Below, piece by piece: positions 46,228-55,630 of a DNA stretch of 64,000 bases. Below the pieces are notes generated by a model, which searched no databases, was not told where the DNA came from, and saw only the letters and a list, made by a program, of their open reading frames with translations. Position 1 is the stretch's first letter. Every line of letters starts with the position of its first letter. Both the position numbers and the translations under genes were made by a program. This stretch comes from Nocardia fluminea (GTDB taxonomy: Bacteria; Actinomycetota; Actinomycetes; Mycobacteriales; Mycobacteriaceae), in contig NZ_PJMW01000001.1 in the NCBI RefSeq assembly GCF_002846365.1, forward strand, positions 434,001 through 498,000. The letters are read 5' to 3'.

Positions 46228-46664
46228 GCGGCCGAACCGACGAGTTCGGTGAACTTGGCCATCGACTCCTTCAGGTCGGCTTCGGCGTGCTTGGCCACGG
46301 CCTTGCCGATCGGGCCGACGATCATCGCGCCCTTGAAGCTCGCGTCGAACGCGGCCGAGGAACCGGTGTCGGTGGCGTCCACCTTCAGCGCGAATTCGAT
46401 GGTGACACCGGCCATGCCGGCGCCGGTGATGCGCAGGAACGAGTTGGGCACGACCTCGGCGACGGTCCACTCGATCTTGTTGGCCATGTTCATCACCGAC
46501 ACGACCTCGGTGAAGCGCGCGCCCGCGGCGAGCTCGGCGGGCAGATCACCGCGCCAGCCCTGGTGGATGGTCAGCCATTCCTCCCAGTTGGCGAGATCGC
46601 TGAGCCGGGCCCAGGCCAGCTCGGGCGCGACGGGCAGTGCGGTGGAGACGGATACGGAAGCCAT
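46224..46664 (-). CDS. SRPBCC (START/polyketide cyclase-like) lipid-binding protein
   Basis: A 146-residue protein of the SRPBCC superfamily: ASVSVSTALPVAPELAWARLSDLANWEEW at the N-terminus and the C-terminal helix region GPIGKAVAKHAEADLKESMAKFTELVG are characteristic. These proteins enclose hydrophobic ligands. GGAG lies before the ATG. It is co-transcribed between the thiolase-like and MaoC genes, so it may carry or present a bulky acyl substrate; no enzymatic residues can be assigned. Confidence 0.87.
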   Translation of the reverse strand: MASVSVSTALPVAPELAWARLSDLANWEEWLTIHQGWRGDLPAELAAGARFTEVVSVMNMANKIEWTVAEVVPNSFLRITGAGMAGVTIEFALKVDATDTGSSAAFDASFKGAMIVGPIGKAVAKHAEADLKESMAKFTELVGSAA

Positions 46665-46698
46665 GGGGTTACTCCTGGTGTGATTCGGAAGGGAAAAG

Positions 46699-47889
46699 TC
46701 AGCGGTTGGCCGGGCGATAGGCGGTCACCACGACCGCGCCACCGAGACCGATGTTGTGCTGCAGGGCGATGCGCGCGCCGGCGACCTGGCGGGCGTCGGC
46801 GGTGCCGCGCAGCTGCCAGGTGAGTTCGCTGCACTGGGCCAGACCGGTCGCGCCGAGGGGGTGACCCTTGGAGATCAGACCGCCCGAGGGGTTGACGACC
46901 CACTGGCCGCCGTAGGTGGTGGCGTTGTCGTCGACGAGTCGACCGCCCTCCCCCGGCGCGCACAGGCCGAGCGCCTCATAGGTCAGCAGTTCGTTGGTGG
47001 AGAAACAGTCGTGCAGCTCGATGACGTCGACGTCCTCCGGCCCGAAACCGGCCTCGGCGTAGACCGCTTCGGCGGCGGTGCGCGACATCGAGGAGCCGAC
47101 CAGGTTGATCGCGGTCGGGTCGGTGAACGTCGAGGCGAGGTCGGTGACCATCGACTGCCCGACGATCTCGACCGCGCGGTCGGCCAGGTCGTGCCGGTCG
47201 ACGAAGTCCTCGCTCGCCAGGATCACCGCGCCGGAACCGTCCGAGGTCGGCGAGCACTGCAGCTTGGTGAGCGGGCCGTAGATCTGCTTGGCCGCGAGGA
47301 CTTCCTCGAGGCTGTATTCCTTCTGGAACTGTGCGTACGGGTTGTTCACCGAGTGCTTGTGGTTCTTGACGCCGATCTTGGCGAACTGCTCGGCGGTGGT
47401 GCCGTAGAGCGCCATGTGCTCCTTGCCCGCGGCGCCGAACATGTAGGGCGCGGGCGGCATCGCGAACTCCTGCAGCTCGGCCAGCGCCAGCAGGTGCTTC
47501 ATCATCGGCTGCTCGCGGTCGTCATAGGTCGAACCGAGCGAACCGGGCTGCATCTTCTCGAAGCCGAGGGCGAGAGTGCACTCGGCGAGCCCACCGCGCA
47601 CCGCCTGCGCCGCCAGGTAGAGCGCGGTCGAACCGGTCGAACAGTTGTTGTTCACGTTGACCACCGGAATACCGGTCAGGCCCAGCTCGTAGACCGCGCG
47701 CTGCCCCGAGGTGGACTCGCCGTACACGTAGCCGACGTAGGCCTGCTGGACCTGGTCGTAGTCGATTCCGGCATCGGCGAGCGCCTTGGTCCCCGCCTCA
47801 CGGGCCATGTCCGGATAGTCCCATTCCCGCGAACCGGGCTTCTCGAACTTCGTCATGCCGACGCCGACGACGAACACCTTCTGTGTCAT
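46699..47889 (-). CDS. Thiolase-fold lipid-transfer protein (Ltp1-like)
   Basis: A 396-residue SCP-x-type thiolase similar to mycobacterial Ltp1. The cysteine is in [10 protein letters not shown] (near residue 85), the histidines are in [10 protein letters not shown] and GHPLGATG, and the C-terminal [13 protein letters not shown] replaces the second cysteine block of classical thiolases, as is usual for this group. Family members act as thiolases or, with a DUF35 partner, as aldolases on branched or steroid side chains. GGAGTG precedes the ATG. It is first in the operon and is preceded by nested palindromes. Confidence 0.9.
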   Translation of the reverse strand: MTQKVFVVGVGMTKFEKPGSREWDYPDMAREAGTKALADAGIDYDQVQQAYVGYVYGESTSGQRAVYELGLTGIPVVNVNNNCSTGSTALYLAAQAVRGGLAECTLALGFEKMQPGSLGSTYDDREQPMMKHLLALAELQEFAMPPAPYMFGAAGKEHMALYGTTAEQFAKIGVKNHKHSVNNPYAQFQKEYSLEEVLAAKQIYGPLTKLQCSPTSDGSGAVILASEDFVDRHDLADRAVEIVGQSMVTDLASTFTDPTAINLVGSSMSRTAAEAVYAEAGFGPEDVDVIELHDCFSTNELLTYEALGLCAPGEGGRLVDDNATTYGGQWVVNPSGGLISKGHPLGATGLAQCSELTWQLRGTADARQVAGARIALQHNIGLGGAVVVTAYRPANR

Positions 47890-47927
47890 GAACGCACTCC
47901 CGTGTGCCGTGTGTCCCGAATACCTGA

Positions 47928-47967
47928 GACACGGTGTCCATGTAATTTAGGTTGGACACAGCGTCCA
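47928..47967. promoter_or_regulatory. Nested inverted repeats upstream of the Ltp1-like operon
   Basis: GACAC-G-GTGTC (47928-47938) and TGGAC-ACAGC-GTCCA (47953-47967) flank one another, and GTGTCCA and TGGACAC form a further 7-bp inverted repeat over both (47934-47959). The arrangement looks like two operators for a TetR-type repressor controlling the beta-oxidation operon. Confidence 0.6.
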
Positions 47968-48006
47968 GGTCAATACCCCGGCGAATACGGCCGCCGAATA
48001 CGACAA

Positions 48007-48032
48007 GGGCCGCACCGAGAACGGTGCGGCCC
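48007..48032. terminator. Hairpin terminator
   Basis: GGGCCGCACCG and CGGTGCGGCCC form an 11-bp stem with an AGAA tetraloop, 21 bp beyond the stop of the small minus-strand gene. Confidence 0.75.
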
Positions 48033-48053
48033 TGGCGGGTCGTGCTGCCGGGA

Positions 48054-48212
48054 TCAGCTCTGCTGACCGAACCGGCGTGGCTTCTTGGCGCCCATGATGT
48101 CGGTCCACCACGAATGCAGCGGGCTCGGCTCGGGCCAATGAACGGTCGGGTCCTCTTCCTCAGGGTCGGCGGGTGGCACGTCGGACGGGTCGTCGTCGAG
48201 ATCGCTGGTCAT
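48054..48212 (-). CDS. Small acidic protein
   Basis: A 52-residue protein with an acidic, proline-rich N-terminus (MTSDLDDDPSDVPPADPEEEDP) and a tryptophan-rich middle (SPLHSWWTDIMG) ending in a basic tail. GAGGAAGAA precedes the ATG and a strong hairpin follows the stop, so it is probably a real gene. I do not recognise the family. It is shorter than most annotated genes and could be missed. Confidence 0.55.
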   Translation of the reverse strand: MTSDLDDDPSDVPPADPEEEDPTVHWPEPSPLHSWWTDIMGAKKPRRFGQQS

Positions 48213-48642
48213 GCAGGTTCTTCCTCGAATCGATCGACGGCGCCGCAGCGGGGAGACGAGAGAAGGAACGAGAGCCGGGACTCGAGGCCGAATGCGGCGA
48301 CGACGCGTTGGTCGCCGCTGGTCCACGGCTGACCTCTATGTGTTCAACCGTACACGGCGCGGGTGAACCGCCGGTATCGAATCGCCCGGTCTCCGCTACA
48401 ATGCGAGTCACGTTCTGCAGCAACCCGTTTCGTGCACTCACCGATTCGCACTGCTAACGTGTCCCGCATCGCCGAAACGCCGGGCAGCGAGTCCGGTTTC
48501 GACCGAACTCACGTGCGCGGTGCCCAATTGTGGTGCGGCGCACACGGTGTGGGGGCAGGTCGCGGCGAGAAGTCTCGTCGGAGAGACCGGCGAGGACCCG
48601 GCCACCACGGCTCTTCGGTCGGGACAGACGACAAAGGAACCG
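48213..48642. other. Gene-free interval upstream of the partial conservon
   Basis: A 430-bp stretch between divergent genes. A -10-like TACAAT lies at 48397-48402 on the plus strand with no clear -35. I see no supported gene; the open frame extending the CvnA gene upstream has no ribosome site. Confidence 0.55.
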
Positions 48643-49890
48643 ATGACTCCGACGCTCGCGGTCTTCTTGTTCTCCATCGCCACACTGGTCCTGCTCGGCG
48701 CGGTCGCTGTCGCGCTGCAGGCCCTGCGCAACGAACGCCAGATCCGCGGCCGCCTGGCGGTGGCCGAGCGCGACCTACACACCAAGAACACAGCCATCGA
48801 ACAGATGGCGCTCGCCCACGCCGAAGAGCTGCGGGCACGAGACCACGAGGCGGCACGCGCCGAGAGGGCCGCCGAAGAGCACACCGAGGCACAGGTCGCG
48901 GCGGCACAGGAGGCCACCCGCGCCCAGGTCTCCGCCGACGCCCGCGCCGCCACCAGCAACGCCGTGCGCGCCTTCGGCACCACGGTGGTCAGCCTCGGCG
49001 CCGACGTGGGCCAGGTGGTGAGCAACGCGCTGCGGGAGAACCGCAGCGACGAGGTCTACGCGACCCTCACCCGGATCGACCACACGGTCCAGCAGATGAT
49101 CCGCCAGGCCCAGGCCTACGTGATCGTCTCGGGCGGGCTGCCGGGCAGGCGCTGGCCGCAGCAGACCGTGGGCGACGTCGTGGGCGGCGCCACCGGCCGG
49201 GTGCGCGACTATCTGCGCGTGCGCGCGGGCCACTGCGACCTGGTGGTCATGAGCCGGGCGGTCGAGCCGCTCGTGCACACGGTCGCGACCCTGCTCGACA
49301 ACGCGCTGCGCTATTCGCCGCCGTCGTCGTTCGTCGATATCTCCTACCAGCAGGGCCATCACGGCGTCACCGTGATCATCGACGACGCAGGCGTGCGGAT
49401 GAGCCACGAGCAGATGGAGGAGGCGCGCCAGGTGCTCTCGGGTGAGCGCGTCGTCGACATCAACGCCCTCGGGCCGTCGCCACGGGTCGGGTTCCCCGGT
49501 GTCGCCGCGCTCGCGCGCCGCTACGGCTTCGCCGCCTATGTCGACGGACCCAACATCTACGGCGGCACCAGGGCGATGGTGTTCGTTCCCTCGGCCCTGC
49601 TCGTCACGGCCACCGAGCCGCCCCGGCCCAAGCACGCCGAGGCGCCGGAACCGGCGGCGCCACCCCCGGTCACCGAGATCTCCCCGCCGGCGCCCGAGCC
49701 GGAAATGGTCGAGCACGACCGGACCACCGGCGGGCTGCCCAAGCGCACCCGCCGCGCCGTCGCCCCGGCCGACGTGCGCGCCGACACCGCCGAGGGTCTC
49801 GCCCGTCCCGAGCTCGCCGCGGCCTGGCACACCGGCTCCCGACACGGTCGCGCCGCGGCCGCGCGTTCCACGAAAGGGCACGACAGCTGA
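48643..49890 (+). CDS. Conservon CvnA-like sensor histidine-kinase homologue
   Basis: A 415-residue membrane protein. One N-terminal span (about residues 3-25) is followed by a coiled-coil-like, Ala/Glu-rich region (about 35-110) and a GHKL-type ATPase region (about 190-320) with LLDNALRYSPPSSF (N-box) and a later glycine segment. A typical phosphoacceptor histidine box is not evident, as in other CvnA proteins. The C-terminal 90 residues are proline-rich. ATG at 48643 is preceded by AAAGGA. It pairs with CvnB and a P450 but not with CvnC or CvnD. Confidence 0.85.
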   Translation: MTPTLAVFLFSIATLVLLGAVAVALQALRNERQIRGRLAVAERDLHTKNTAIEQMALAHAEELRARDHEAARAERAAEEHTEAQVAAAQEATRAQVSADARAATSNAVRAFGTTVVSLGADVGQVVSNALRENRSDEVYATLTRIDHTVQQMIRQAQAYVIVSGGLPGRRWPQQTVGDVVGGATGRVRDYLRVRAGHCDLVVMSRAVEPLVHTVATLLDNALRYSPPSSFVDISYQQGHHGVTVIIDDAGVRMSHEQMEEARQVLSGERVVDINALGPSPRVGFPGVAALARRYGFAAYVDGPNIYGGTRAMVFVPSALLVTATEPPRPKHAEAPEPAAPPPVTEISPPAPEPEMVEHDRTTGGLPKRTRRAVAPADVRADTAEGLARPELAAAWHTGSRHGRAAAARSTKGHDS

Positions 49891-50318
49891 TGAGCACTCC
49901 GATCGCGACCAACACCAACCGCCTCGCGTGGCTGCTCGACGACCTGGCGCTCGACGGCGTCCGCTTCGCGGTGTTGTTATCCGAGGACGGCCTACGCGTG
50001 GCGCATTCCGGCGCCATCAGTACCGACGACGCGGAGCGATTCGCGGCCGCCGCGTGCGGGCTGCGCTCGCTGGGCAAGGTGCTCGGCGAGTTCTGCGGCG
50101 GACTCGCCAACACCGTGCGCCAGAACATGACCGAATACGAGGAGGGCATGGTCCTGATCACCGCCGCGGGCGCGGGCACCCTGCTCGGCGTCGCCACCAC
50201 CGGCGACGTGGACCTCGCGCTCGTCGCCCATCGCATGAACGAGCTGGCCGCCAGGGTCGGCCACGAACTCGGCGCGTCGCCGAGGCACCGTTCCTCGACT
50301 CAGGAGTACTCGCTGTGA
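49890..50318 (+). CDS. Roadblock/LC7-domain protein (CvnB-like)
   Basis: A 142-residue roadblock/LC7 protein: LAWLLDDLALDGVRFAVLLSEDGLRVAHSG opens the domain, and EGMVLITAAGAGTLLGVATTG and DLALVAHRMNELAARVG complete it. Such proteins bind small GTPases in conservon systems. It begins one base inside the CvnA stop and overlaps the following P450 as GTGA. The expected CvnC (DUF742) and CvnD (GTPase) genes do not follow, so any partner GTPase must be encoded elsewhere. Confidence 0.88.
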   Translation: MSTPIATNTNRLAWLLDDLALDGVRFAVLLSEDGLRVAHSGAISTDDAERFAAAACGLRSLGKVLGEFCGGLANTVRQNMTEYEEGMVLITAAGAGTLLGVATTGDVDLALVAHRMNELAARVGHELGASPRHRSSTQEYSL

Positions 50319-51544
50319 CACTGGATGTTTCGCCGGACTCGCGCAGCGGCCAGGACCGGGTACCGCTGTACTCGCCGGAGTTCGCCGCCGACCCGCAGAG
50401 CACCTACCGCGAGATGCGTCACCGCTTCGGGTCGCTGGTGCCGGTCGATCTGGTGCCCGGGGTCCCCGCGACCCTCGTGATCGGCTATCGCACCGCGGTG
50501 CAGATTCTCAACGATCCCGACCATTTTCCCGCCGACCCGAAGATGTGGCAGCGCGACATCCCCGCGGACTGCCCGGTGCTTCCGATGATGCGCTACCGCC
50601 CCAATGCCATTCGTACCGCCGGGGCCGAGCACACGCGCCACCGGCAGGTCACCGTGGCGGGGCTGGCCGGTGTCGACCTGTACCAGCTGCATCGCACCGT
50701 CGAGCAGATCGCGATGCCGGTGATCAACTCCTTCTGCGCCGACGGCAGCGCGGATCTGCTGAGCCAGTACGCCTTTCCCGTCATCTTCGCCACCATCAAC
50801 GCGATGCTCGGTGTCCCCGCCGATATCGGCGGGCGGGTCGCGACCGGGATGGCGCAGATGTTCGAGGGCGGCGACACCGCGGCCAGCGGCACCCAGATGA
50901 TGGAGGACGCGCTCTACGACCTGGTGCGGCTCAAGCAGAGCGAACCCGGCGACGACGTGACGACCCGGTTGGTGCAGCATCCGCAGCGGCTCACCGACGA
51001 GGAGCTGATGAACCAGGTACTCACGATGTACGGCGCGGGGATCGAGCCGATGCTCAATCTGATTCTCAATACGGTGCGGCTGATGCTCACCGATCAGCGC
51101 TTCGCGGGCAGCTTGCTCGGCGGCAGCCTGTCCACCCGCGACGCGCTCGACGAGGTGCTCTACACCGACCCGCCGATGGCCAACTTCTGCACCACGTATC
51201 CGCGGCAGCCGATCCTGGTCGACGATGTGTGGTTGCCCGCGCACCAGCCGGTCGTCATCAGCATGGCCGCGTGCAACAACGATCCCGCGATCGGGACCGG
51301 CGACTTCCTCGACAACCGCGCGCATCTGGCGTGGAGCACCGGCCCGCACGGCTGCCCGGCGAAGTCCCCCGCGTATCTGATCGCCCAGGAGGCCATCGAC
51401 CAACTGCTCGACGCGCTGCCCGAGCTAGAGCTCGCGGTGCCGCCGGAGGAATTGGTCTGGCGGCCCGGGCCTTTCCACCGGGCGCTGGCGGGCCTGCCGG
51501 TGGTGTTCCCCAGCACCGCCCCACTGGTGGTGCCCGGCAACTGA
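50315..51544 (+). CDS. CYP157-like cytochrome P450 with altered K-helix
   Basis: A 409-residue P450. The haem-ligand cysteine is present in STGPHGCPAK, but the K-helix motif normally written EXXR reads EVLY and the I-helix segment AGIEPMLN lacks the usual threonine. Streptomyces CYP157 proteins, encoded in conservons, are known for lacking EXXR and for being paired with a CYP154. The GTG start overlaps CvnB and has AGGAG upstream. Whether it is a catalyst or a regulatory haem protein is not clear. Confidence 0.87.
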   Translation: MTLDVSPDSRSGQDRVPLYSPEFAADPQSTYREMRHRFGSLVPVDLVPGVPATLVIGYRTAVQILNDPDHFPADPKMWQRDIPADCPVLPMMRYRPNAIRTAGAEHTRHRQVTVAGLAGVDLYQLHRTVEQIAMPVINSFCADGSADLLSQYAFPVIFATINAMLGVPADIGGRVATGMAQMFEGGDTAASGTQMMEDALYDLVRLKQSEPGDDVTTRLVQHPQRLTDEELMNQVLTMYGAGIEPMLNLILNTVRLMLTDQRFAGSLLGGSLSTRDALDEVLYTDPPMANFCTTYPRQPILVDDVWLPAHQPVVISMAACNNDPAIGTGDFLDNRAHLAWSTGPHGCPAKSPAYLIAQEAIDQLLDALPELELAVPPEELVWRPGPFHRALAGLPVVFPSTAPLVVPGN

Positions 51545-51551
51545 ACACCCT

Positions 51552-51584
51552 CGCTCGGCCGGCCCCGCGTGGGCCGGCCGAGCG
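51552..51584. terminator. Strong bidirectional hairpin between the P450 genes
   Basis: A perfect 14-bp stem (arms 51552-51565 and 51571-51584) with a five-base loop lies between the converging P450 genes. Confidence 0.82.
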
Positions 51585-51592
51585 GGTGCGCG

Positions 51593-52822
51593 CTACGCGC
51601 CGTGGATGTAGGCCGGCAGGTGGCGGTGACCGTTGGAGATGAAGCTGGGCACGGTGCCGAGTTCGGTGACGGGAGCGGCCAGCTTCAGGTCGGTGAACCG
51701 CTCGAACAGCGCGGGCAGCGACACCAGCGCCTCCAGCCGGGCCAGCGGCGCACCGAGGCAGTGGTGCGCACCGTAGCCGAAGGCCATGTGCGACTGCTTC
51801 TCTCGCGTGGGATCGAACTCGCTCGCGGTGTCGCCGTGCAGCTTCGGATCGCGCGCGGCGGCGGCGTAACTGGCCAGAATCGGGTCGCCCTTGGCGATCT
51901 GGACGCCGTCGATGTCGAGGTCCTCCACCGCGAAACGCAACGGCAGGTGCGCGACCGGCGACTCGTACCGCAGCGTCTCCTCGACCAGATCGGGCCAGGT
52001 GATCGTGCCTTCGCGCAGGCTCGCGAGCACGTCGGGCCGGGTGAGCAGCGCGGTGATGGCCTGGTCGAGCAGATTCACCGTGGTCTCGTGACCCGCCGAG
52101 ATCACCAGCAGCAGGGTGCCGACGAGCTCTTCCTCGGTGAGCTGGCCCTCGTCCTCGTCGCGCTGGACGATCAGCAGGCTGGTGATGTCGTCACCGGGCT
52201 GTTCGCGCCGCAAGGCCACCAGCTCGCCGAGGATCCGGTACATCTCCATGTAGTTGGCCTGCGACTGCTCCGGGGTGAGCGTGGTGTCGAAGATGCCGTC
52301 GACGCAGGTGCGCAGGCCGGGATTCAGCGATTCCGGCACGCCCATCAGCTCCGAGATCACCTGGATCGGCAGCGGGTAGGCGAACTGCTCGCGCAGATCC
52401 ACGGTCTGACCGGCCGGGGTGCGGGCCAGATCGTCGAGCAGTTCGGTGGTGATGCGCTCGACCTGTGCGCGCATGGCTTCCGTGCGTCGCGCGGTGAAGG
52501 CAGGCGCCACCAGCTTGCGCAGTCTGCGGTGATCGGTGCCGTAGGCGGTGAACATGTTCGGCGCCGCGACCCACAGGTACAGCGGCCAGTCCGGGGGGAT
52601 CTCGCCGGCGACGAAGGCGGGCCAGTGCTGGCTCGCGTCCTTGGAGACCCGGGGGTCGACGAGCAGCTTCTCCAGCAGTGCGGCATCGGTGATCGACCAT
52701 GCCTGCACCCCGCCCGGCAACTCGACCCTGGTGGCGGGACCGTGCGCCCTGATCTCGAGGATCTCACCCTGAATATCTTGCCCAGTCGGGTCCATTACGA
52801 CCCGATTCGTCACCGTTTCCAT
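51593..52822 (-). CDS. CYP154-like cytochrome P450
   Basis: A 409-residue P450 with all canonical features: I-helix SAGHETT, K-helix EETLRYESP, and the haem-binding [17 protein letters not shown]. The N-terminus is soluble, as in bacterial class I P450s that take electrons from ferredoxin. It resembles the CYP154 group, members of which hydroxylate steroids or macrolides. Here it converges on the CYP157-like gene rather than following it. No ferredoxin gene is adjacent. Confidence 0.92.
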   Translation of the reverse strand: METVTNRVVMDPTGQDIQGEILEIRAHGPATRVELPGGVQAWSITDAALLEKLLVDPRVSKDASQHWPAFVAGEIPPDWPLYLWVAAPNMFTAYGTDHRRLRKLVAPAFTARRTEAMRAQVERITTELLDDLARTPAGQTVDLREQFAYPLPIQVISELMGVPESLNPGLRTCVDGIFDTTLTPEQSQANYMEMYRILGELVALRREQPGDDITSLLIVQRDEDEGQLTEEELVGTLLLVISAGHETTVNLLDQAITALLTRPDVLASLREGTITWPDLVEETLRYESPVAHLPLRFAVEDLDIDGVQIAKGDPILASYAAAARDPKLHGDTASEFDPTREKQSHMAFGYGAHHCLGAPLARLEALVSLPALFERFTDLKLAAPVTELGTVPSFISNGHRHLPAYIHGA

Positions 52823-53028
52823 TGTGAAACCTCTCGATCACCCGGCGCCCCGCGGACCCCGGTCGTCCGAGGTCGTAGCGAAACATCTTGCTGGACTGGC
52901 CCTTACGGGCCCTTAGCGATGCTACCGGCCGAACGACTCTGTCGCAGTGAACACTTGGAATGGGGATCACACAGTGAGATCGAACTATCGAGGCCGCCGG
53001 ACGGGGTATCCAGGGGCAGGTCGTGGTG

Positions 53029-53352
53029 TCACTTGGGCACGAACACACCCGTCAGATCGGCCTCGCGGATAGGCGTGTCCGGATTGGCCTGCGCGCCGCA
53101 CATGAGGTCGATGGCGGCGACGGAGAGGTCGACGGTGTTCGGGTCGGAGGTCGCGTTGTCACCGCGCTCCTGCTCGAGGAACTTGACCACCGTCGTCCGC
53201 CGGTCATCCGGGCTCTGGGCGGTGTATTCGCTGCACGGGGTGTCGCCGCCCTTGTTGACCGCCTTCTCCACCTGGTCACAGCCCGTTCCGAGCAGCGCGA
53301 GCGCGCCCGCGGCGAGCACGGCGACTACAGCATTCCTGCGCATTGTCATCAT
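53029..53352 (-). CDS. Small lipoprotein
   Basis: A 107-residue protein with a lipoprotein signal (lipobox LGTGC, cysteine at about residue 25). The mature part contains two further cysteines (PCSEY and LMCGA), which could form a disulphide, and a polar, helix-rich body. I do not recognise a functional family; this resembles small actinobacterial lipoproteins of unknown role. Three nearby ATG codons (53352, 53349, 53343) are possible starts and none has a good ribosome site. Confidence 0.7.
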   Translation of the reverse strand: MMTMRRNAVVAVLAAGALALLGTGCDQVEKAVNKGGDTPCSEYTAQSPDDRRTTVVKFLEQERGDNATSDPNTVDLSVAAIDLMCGAQANPDTPIREADLTGVFVPK

Positions 53353-53523
53353 GTGACGGCTTTACCCGATTTCCGCCGTTGCACGCAGCGGTGAACGTTC
53401 ACGGATTGACCTGACCGTTTCAGTGTGAATCTTGTACTGTCGCAGCCAGATCAGATGCTGTGTCGCTGGTGGTTCTCCCCTCGGTGGGCGCGCCACTGTC
53501 AAAGTTGCAGAGGAGCAAGGCTC

Positions 53524-54321
53524 ATGGCCGACGTGCAGACCCCGATGATCAGGACCGATATCCCCCATTCGGCCCGGATCTGGAACTACTGGATGGGCGG
53601 CAAGGACCACTACGAGATCGACAAGATCGCCGGCGACGCCGGGCTGGCGGTGGACCCCGATATCTCGACGATGGCCGTACAGTCGCGCCAGTTCCTGATC
53701 CGGGCCGTCCGCTTCCTGGCGAAGGAGCGGGGCATCAAGCAGTTCCTCGATATCGGAACCGGCCTGCCCACGATGCAGAACACCCACGAGGTCGCCCAGG
53801 GCGTCTCCCCGGAGGCCAAGGTGGTCTACGTGGACAACGACCCGCTGGTGCTGACCCACGCGCGGGCCCTGCTGACCAGCACCACCGACGAAGGCGTCAC
53901 CACCTACATCGACGCCGACTTCCACGATCCCGAACAGATCGTCGCCGACGCGCGCAACGTCCTGAACTTCAACGAGCCGATCGCGGTGATGTTCATGGGT
54001 GTTCTCGGACACGCCAAAACCTACGACGACCTGCTGCGCATCGTGCGCACCGTGGTCGGGGCGGTGCCCTCGGGCAGCCACCTGATCTACTGGGACGGCA
54101 CCGACGACAGCCAGGCCTACGTCACCCTGTGCGAGAACTACACCGGCACCGGCGGCACACCGTACGTCCCGCGTCCGCAGGCCCAGATCCGTGGCGTCTT
54201 CGATGGGCTGGAACTCGCCGAACCCGGCGTCGTCTCGATCACCCAGTGGCGTCCGGAGACCACCGAGGTGGGCCAGGTCCTGCCGATCTCGGCCTACGGC
54301 GGGGTCGCCCGTAAACCCTGA
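53524..54321 (+). CDS. SAM-dependent methyltransferase, DUF574 family
   Basis: A 265-residue protein of the DUF574/Methyltransf_19 family, abundant in Streptomyces and Nocardia. Family blocks: HSARIWNYWMGGKDHYEID at the N-terminus, the SAM loop LDIGTGLPTMQNTHEVAQ, VYVDNDPLVLTHARALL, and VMFMGVLGH. ATG at 53524 is preceded by AGAGGAG and AAGG. It probably methylates an unknown small molecule or protein. A strong terminator follows. Confidence 0.9.
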   Translation: MADVQTPMIRTDIPHSARIWNYWMGGKDHYEIDKIAGDAGLAVDPDISTMAVQSRQFLIRAVRFLAKERGIKQFLDIGTGLPTMQNTHEVAQGVSPEAKVVYVDNDPLVLTHARALLTSTTDEGVTTYIDADFHDPEQIVADARNVLNFNEPIAVMFMGVLGHAKTYDDLLRIVRTVVGAVPSGSHLIYWDGTDDSQAYVTLCENYTGTGGTPYVPRPQAQIRGVFDGLELAEPGVVSITQWRPETTEVGQVLPISAYGGVARKP

Positions 54322-54347
54322 CGGCGACACCGACGACCATCGCGACA

Positions 54348-54377
54348 CGCCCCATTCGACTGCGCTCGAATGGGGCG
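54348..54377. terminator. Strong hairpin terminator after the methyltransferase
   Basis: CGCCCCATTCGA and TCGAATGGGGCG form a perfect 12-bp stem with a six-base loop, 26 bp after the stop codon. Confidence 0.8.
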
Positions 54378-54495
54378 CGGCCGTGCCCGGCCGTGGAGTC
54401 ACCTGCGGATTCGGCGGAAACTCCGCGACGAGATAAGGTGATACGGGGAGTTACAGTTAGATTTCTCCCGCCGTCTCGATGTTCCGGAGAATCAC

Positions 54496-55563
54496 ATGGG
54501 TCCCCTGTCGGTCGCACTGCGCAACGCGGTCGCGCTCTTCGGTGACGGCGTCGAGCCGTACGCGCCGACGCCGTCGGACATCGTCTATGACGAACCGCAC
54601 CGCAGGCTGCGGCGCTACCGGCGCGCCACCCCCGCCACCGGCGATCCCGTGCTGCTCGTGCCGCCGCTGGCGGTGACGATCTCCTGCTACGACATGCGGC
54701 CCAGCCAGAGCCTGGTGCGATTCCTGCTCGAACTGGGGCGCGAGGTCTATGTGCTCGACTACGGCGAGATCACCTACGCGGACCGCGATCTCGGCTTCGA
54801 GGAATGGGTCGACGACATCGTGCCCACCGCCATCGCGGCGATCAGCGCGGACAACGGGCACTGCCCCGTCGACCTGATCGGCTGGTCCTTCGGTGGCACC
54901 ATCAGCGTGCTCACCGCGGCCGGGCACGCCGACCTGCCGATCGGGTCGGTCACCGCGGTGGGAACCCCGTTCGATCAGCGCCGCAACGGTCAGATCTCGT
55001 TGGCCCGCCGGTTCGGGCAGCTCACCGGCGGCCGCGAGGTGACCATGCCGGTGCGCGTCGCCGGTGGCGTGCCGAAGTACGGAGTGCGGGCCGGTTTCCG
55101 CATCCAGTCGATCGACCGGGAACTCACCAAGCCCTGGTACATCGCCCGCAATATCGCCGATACCGAAGCGCTGGCCCGCATGCAATCGGTGGACCGGTTC
55201 ATGGACACCATGCCGGGCTACCCGGGCCGGTTCTACCGCCAGGCCTACCGCCAACTGATCATCCGCAACGAAATGTTCAAGGGCACAGTGCATCTGAGCC
55301 CGAGTCGCGCGATCGATCTGTCCGCGCTCACCGCGCCGACGCAGCTGATCGGCGGCACCAAGGACGCGCTCGCTTCCTCGGCGTCGGTCGCGGCGGGCAT
55401 CGGGGTCCTCAGCGGGGCGGCGCGGGTCCACTTCACCGAGGTCCCGGGCAGCCATCTCGGCATCATCGCGGGGCCGGCTGCCCGCGACACGACCTGGGCG
55501 ACGATCGCGGACTTCCTCGACAGCGCGCGGGTACCCACCCGGACACCCTCACCGACACACTGA
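54496..55563 (+). CDS. PhaC-like alpha/beta hydrolase (paralogue)
   Basis: A 355-residue paralogue of the hydrolase at 38 kb. Shared features are DPVLLVPPLAVTISCYDMRPSQSLVRFLL, the nucleophile serine in IGWSFGG and the histidine near the C-terminus in PGSHLGII. Like the other copy it has serine, not the PHA-synthase cysteine. No palindrome matching the other gene's operator is seen upstream. It is probably a cytoplasmic esterase; the substrate is unknown. Confidence 0.86.
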   Translation: MGPLSVALRNAVALFGDGVEPYAPTPSDIVYDEPHRRLRRYRRATPATGDPVLLVPPLAVTISCYDMRPSQSLVRFLLELGREVYVLDYGEITYADRDLGFEEWVDDIVPTAIAAISADNGHCPVDLIGWSFGGTISVLTAAGHADLPIGSVTAVGTPFDQRRNGQISLARRFGQLTGGREVTMPVRVAGGVPKYGVRAGFRIQSIDRELTKPWYIARNIADTEALARMQSVDRFMDTMPGYPGRFYRQAYRQLIIRNEMFKGTVHLSPSRAIDLSALTAPTQLIGGTKDALASSASVAAGIGVLSGAARVHFTEVPGSHLGIIAGPAARDTTWATIADFLDSARVPTRTPSPTH

Positions 55564-55630
55564 TCCGACCGGCGGACCGGGGTCGAACACCAGCAGCCCT
55601 CGCCGGAACGCGCCTGCTATCGAGCGGGCA

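Noticed and set aside
48213..48520. Small plus-strand frames between the acidic protein and CvnA
   Set aside because: No ribosome sites, no domains and strong arginine bias; treated as non-coding.
49442..50314. Long open frame leading into the CYP157-like P450
   Set aside because: It overlaps CvnA and CvnB in another frame and is proline/arginine-rich; the GTG at 50315 has a ribosome site and matches the P450 N-terminus.
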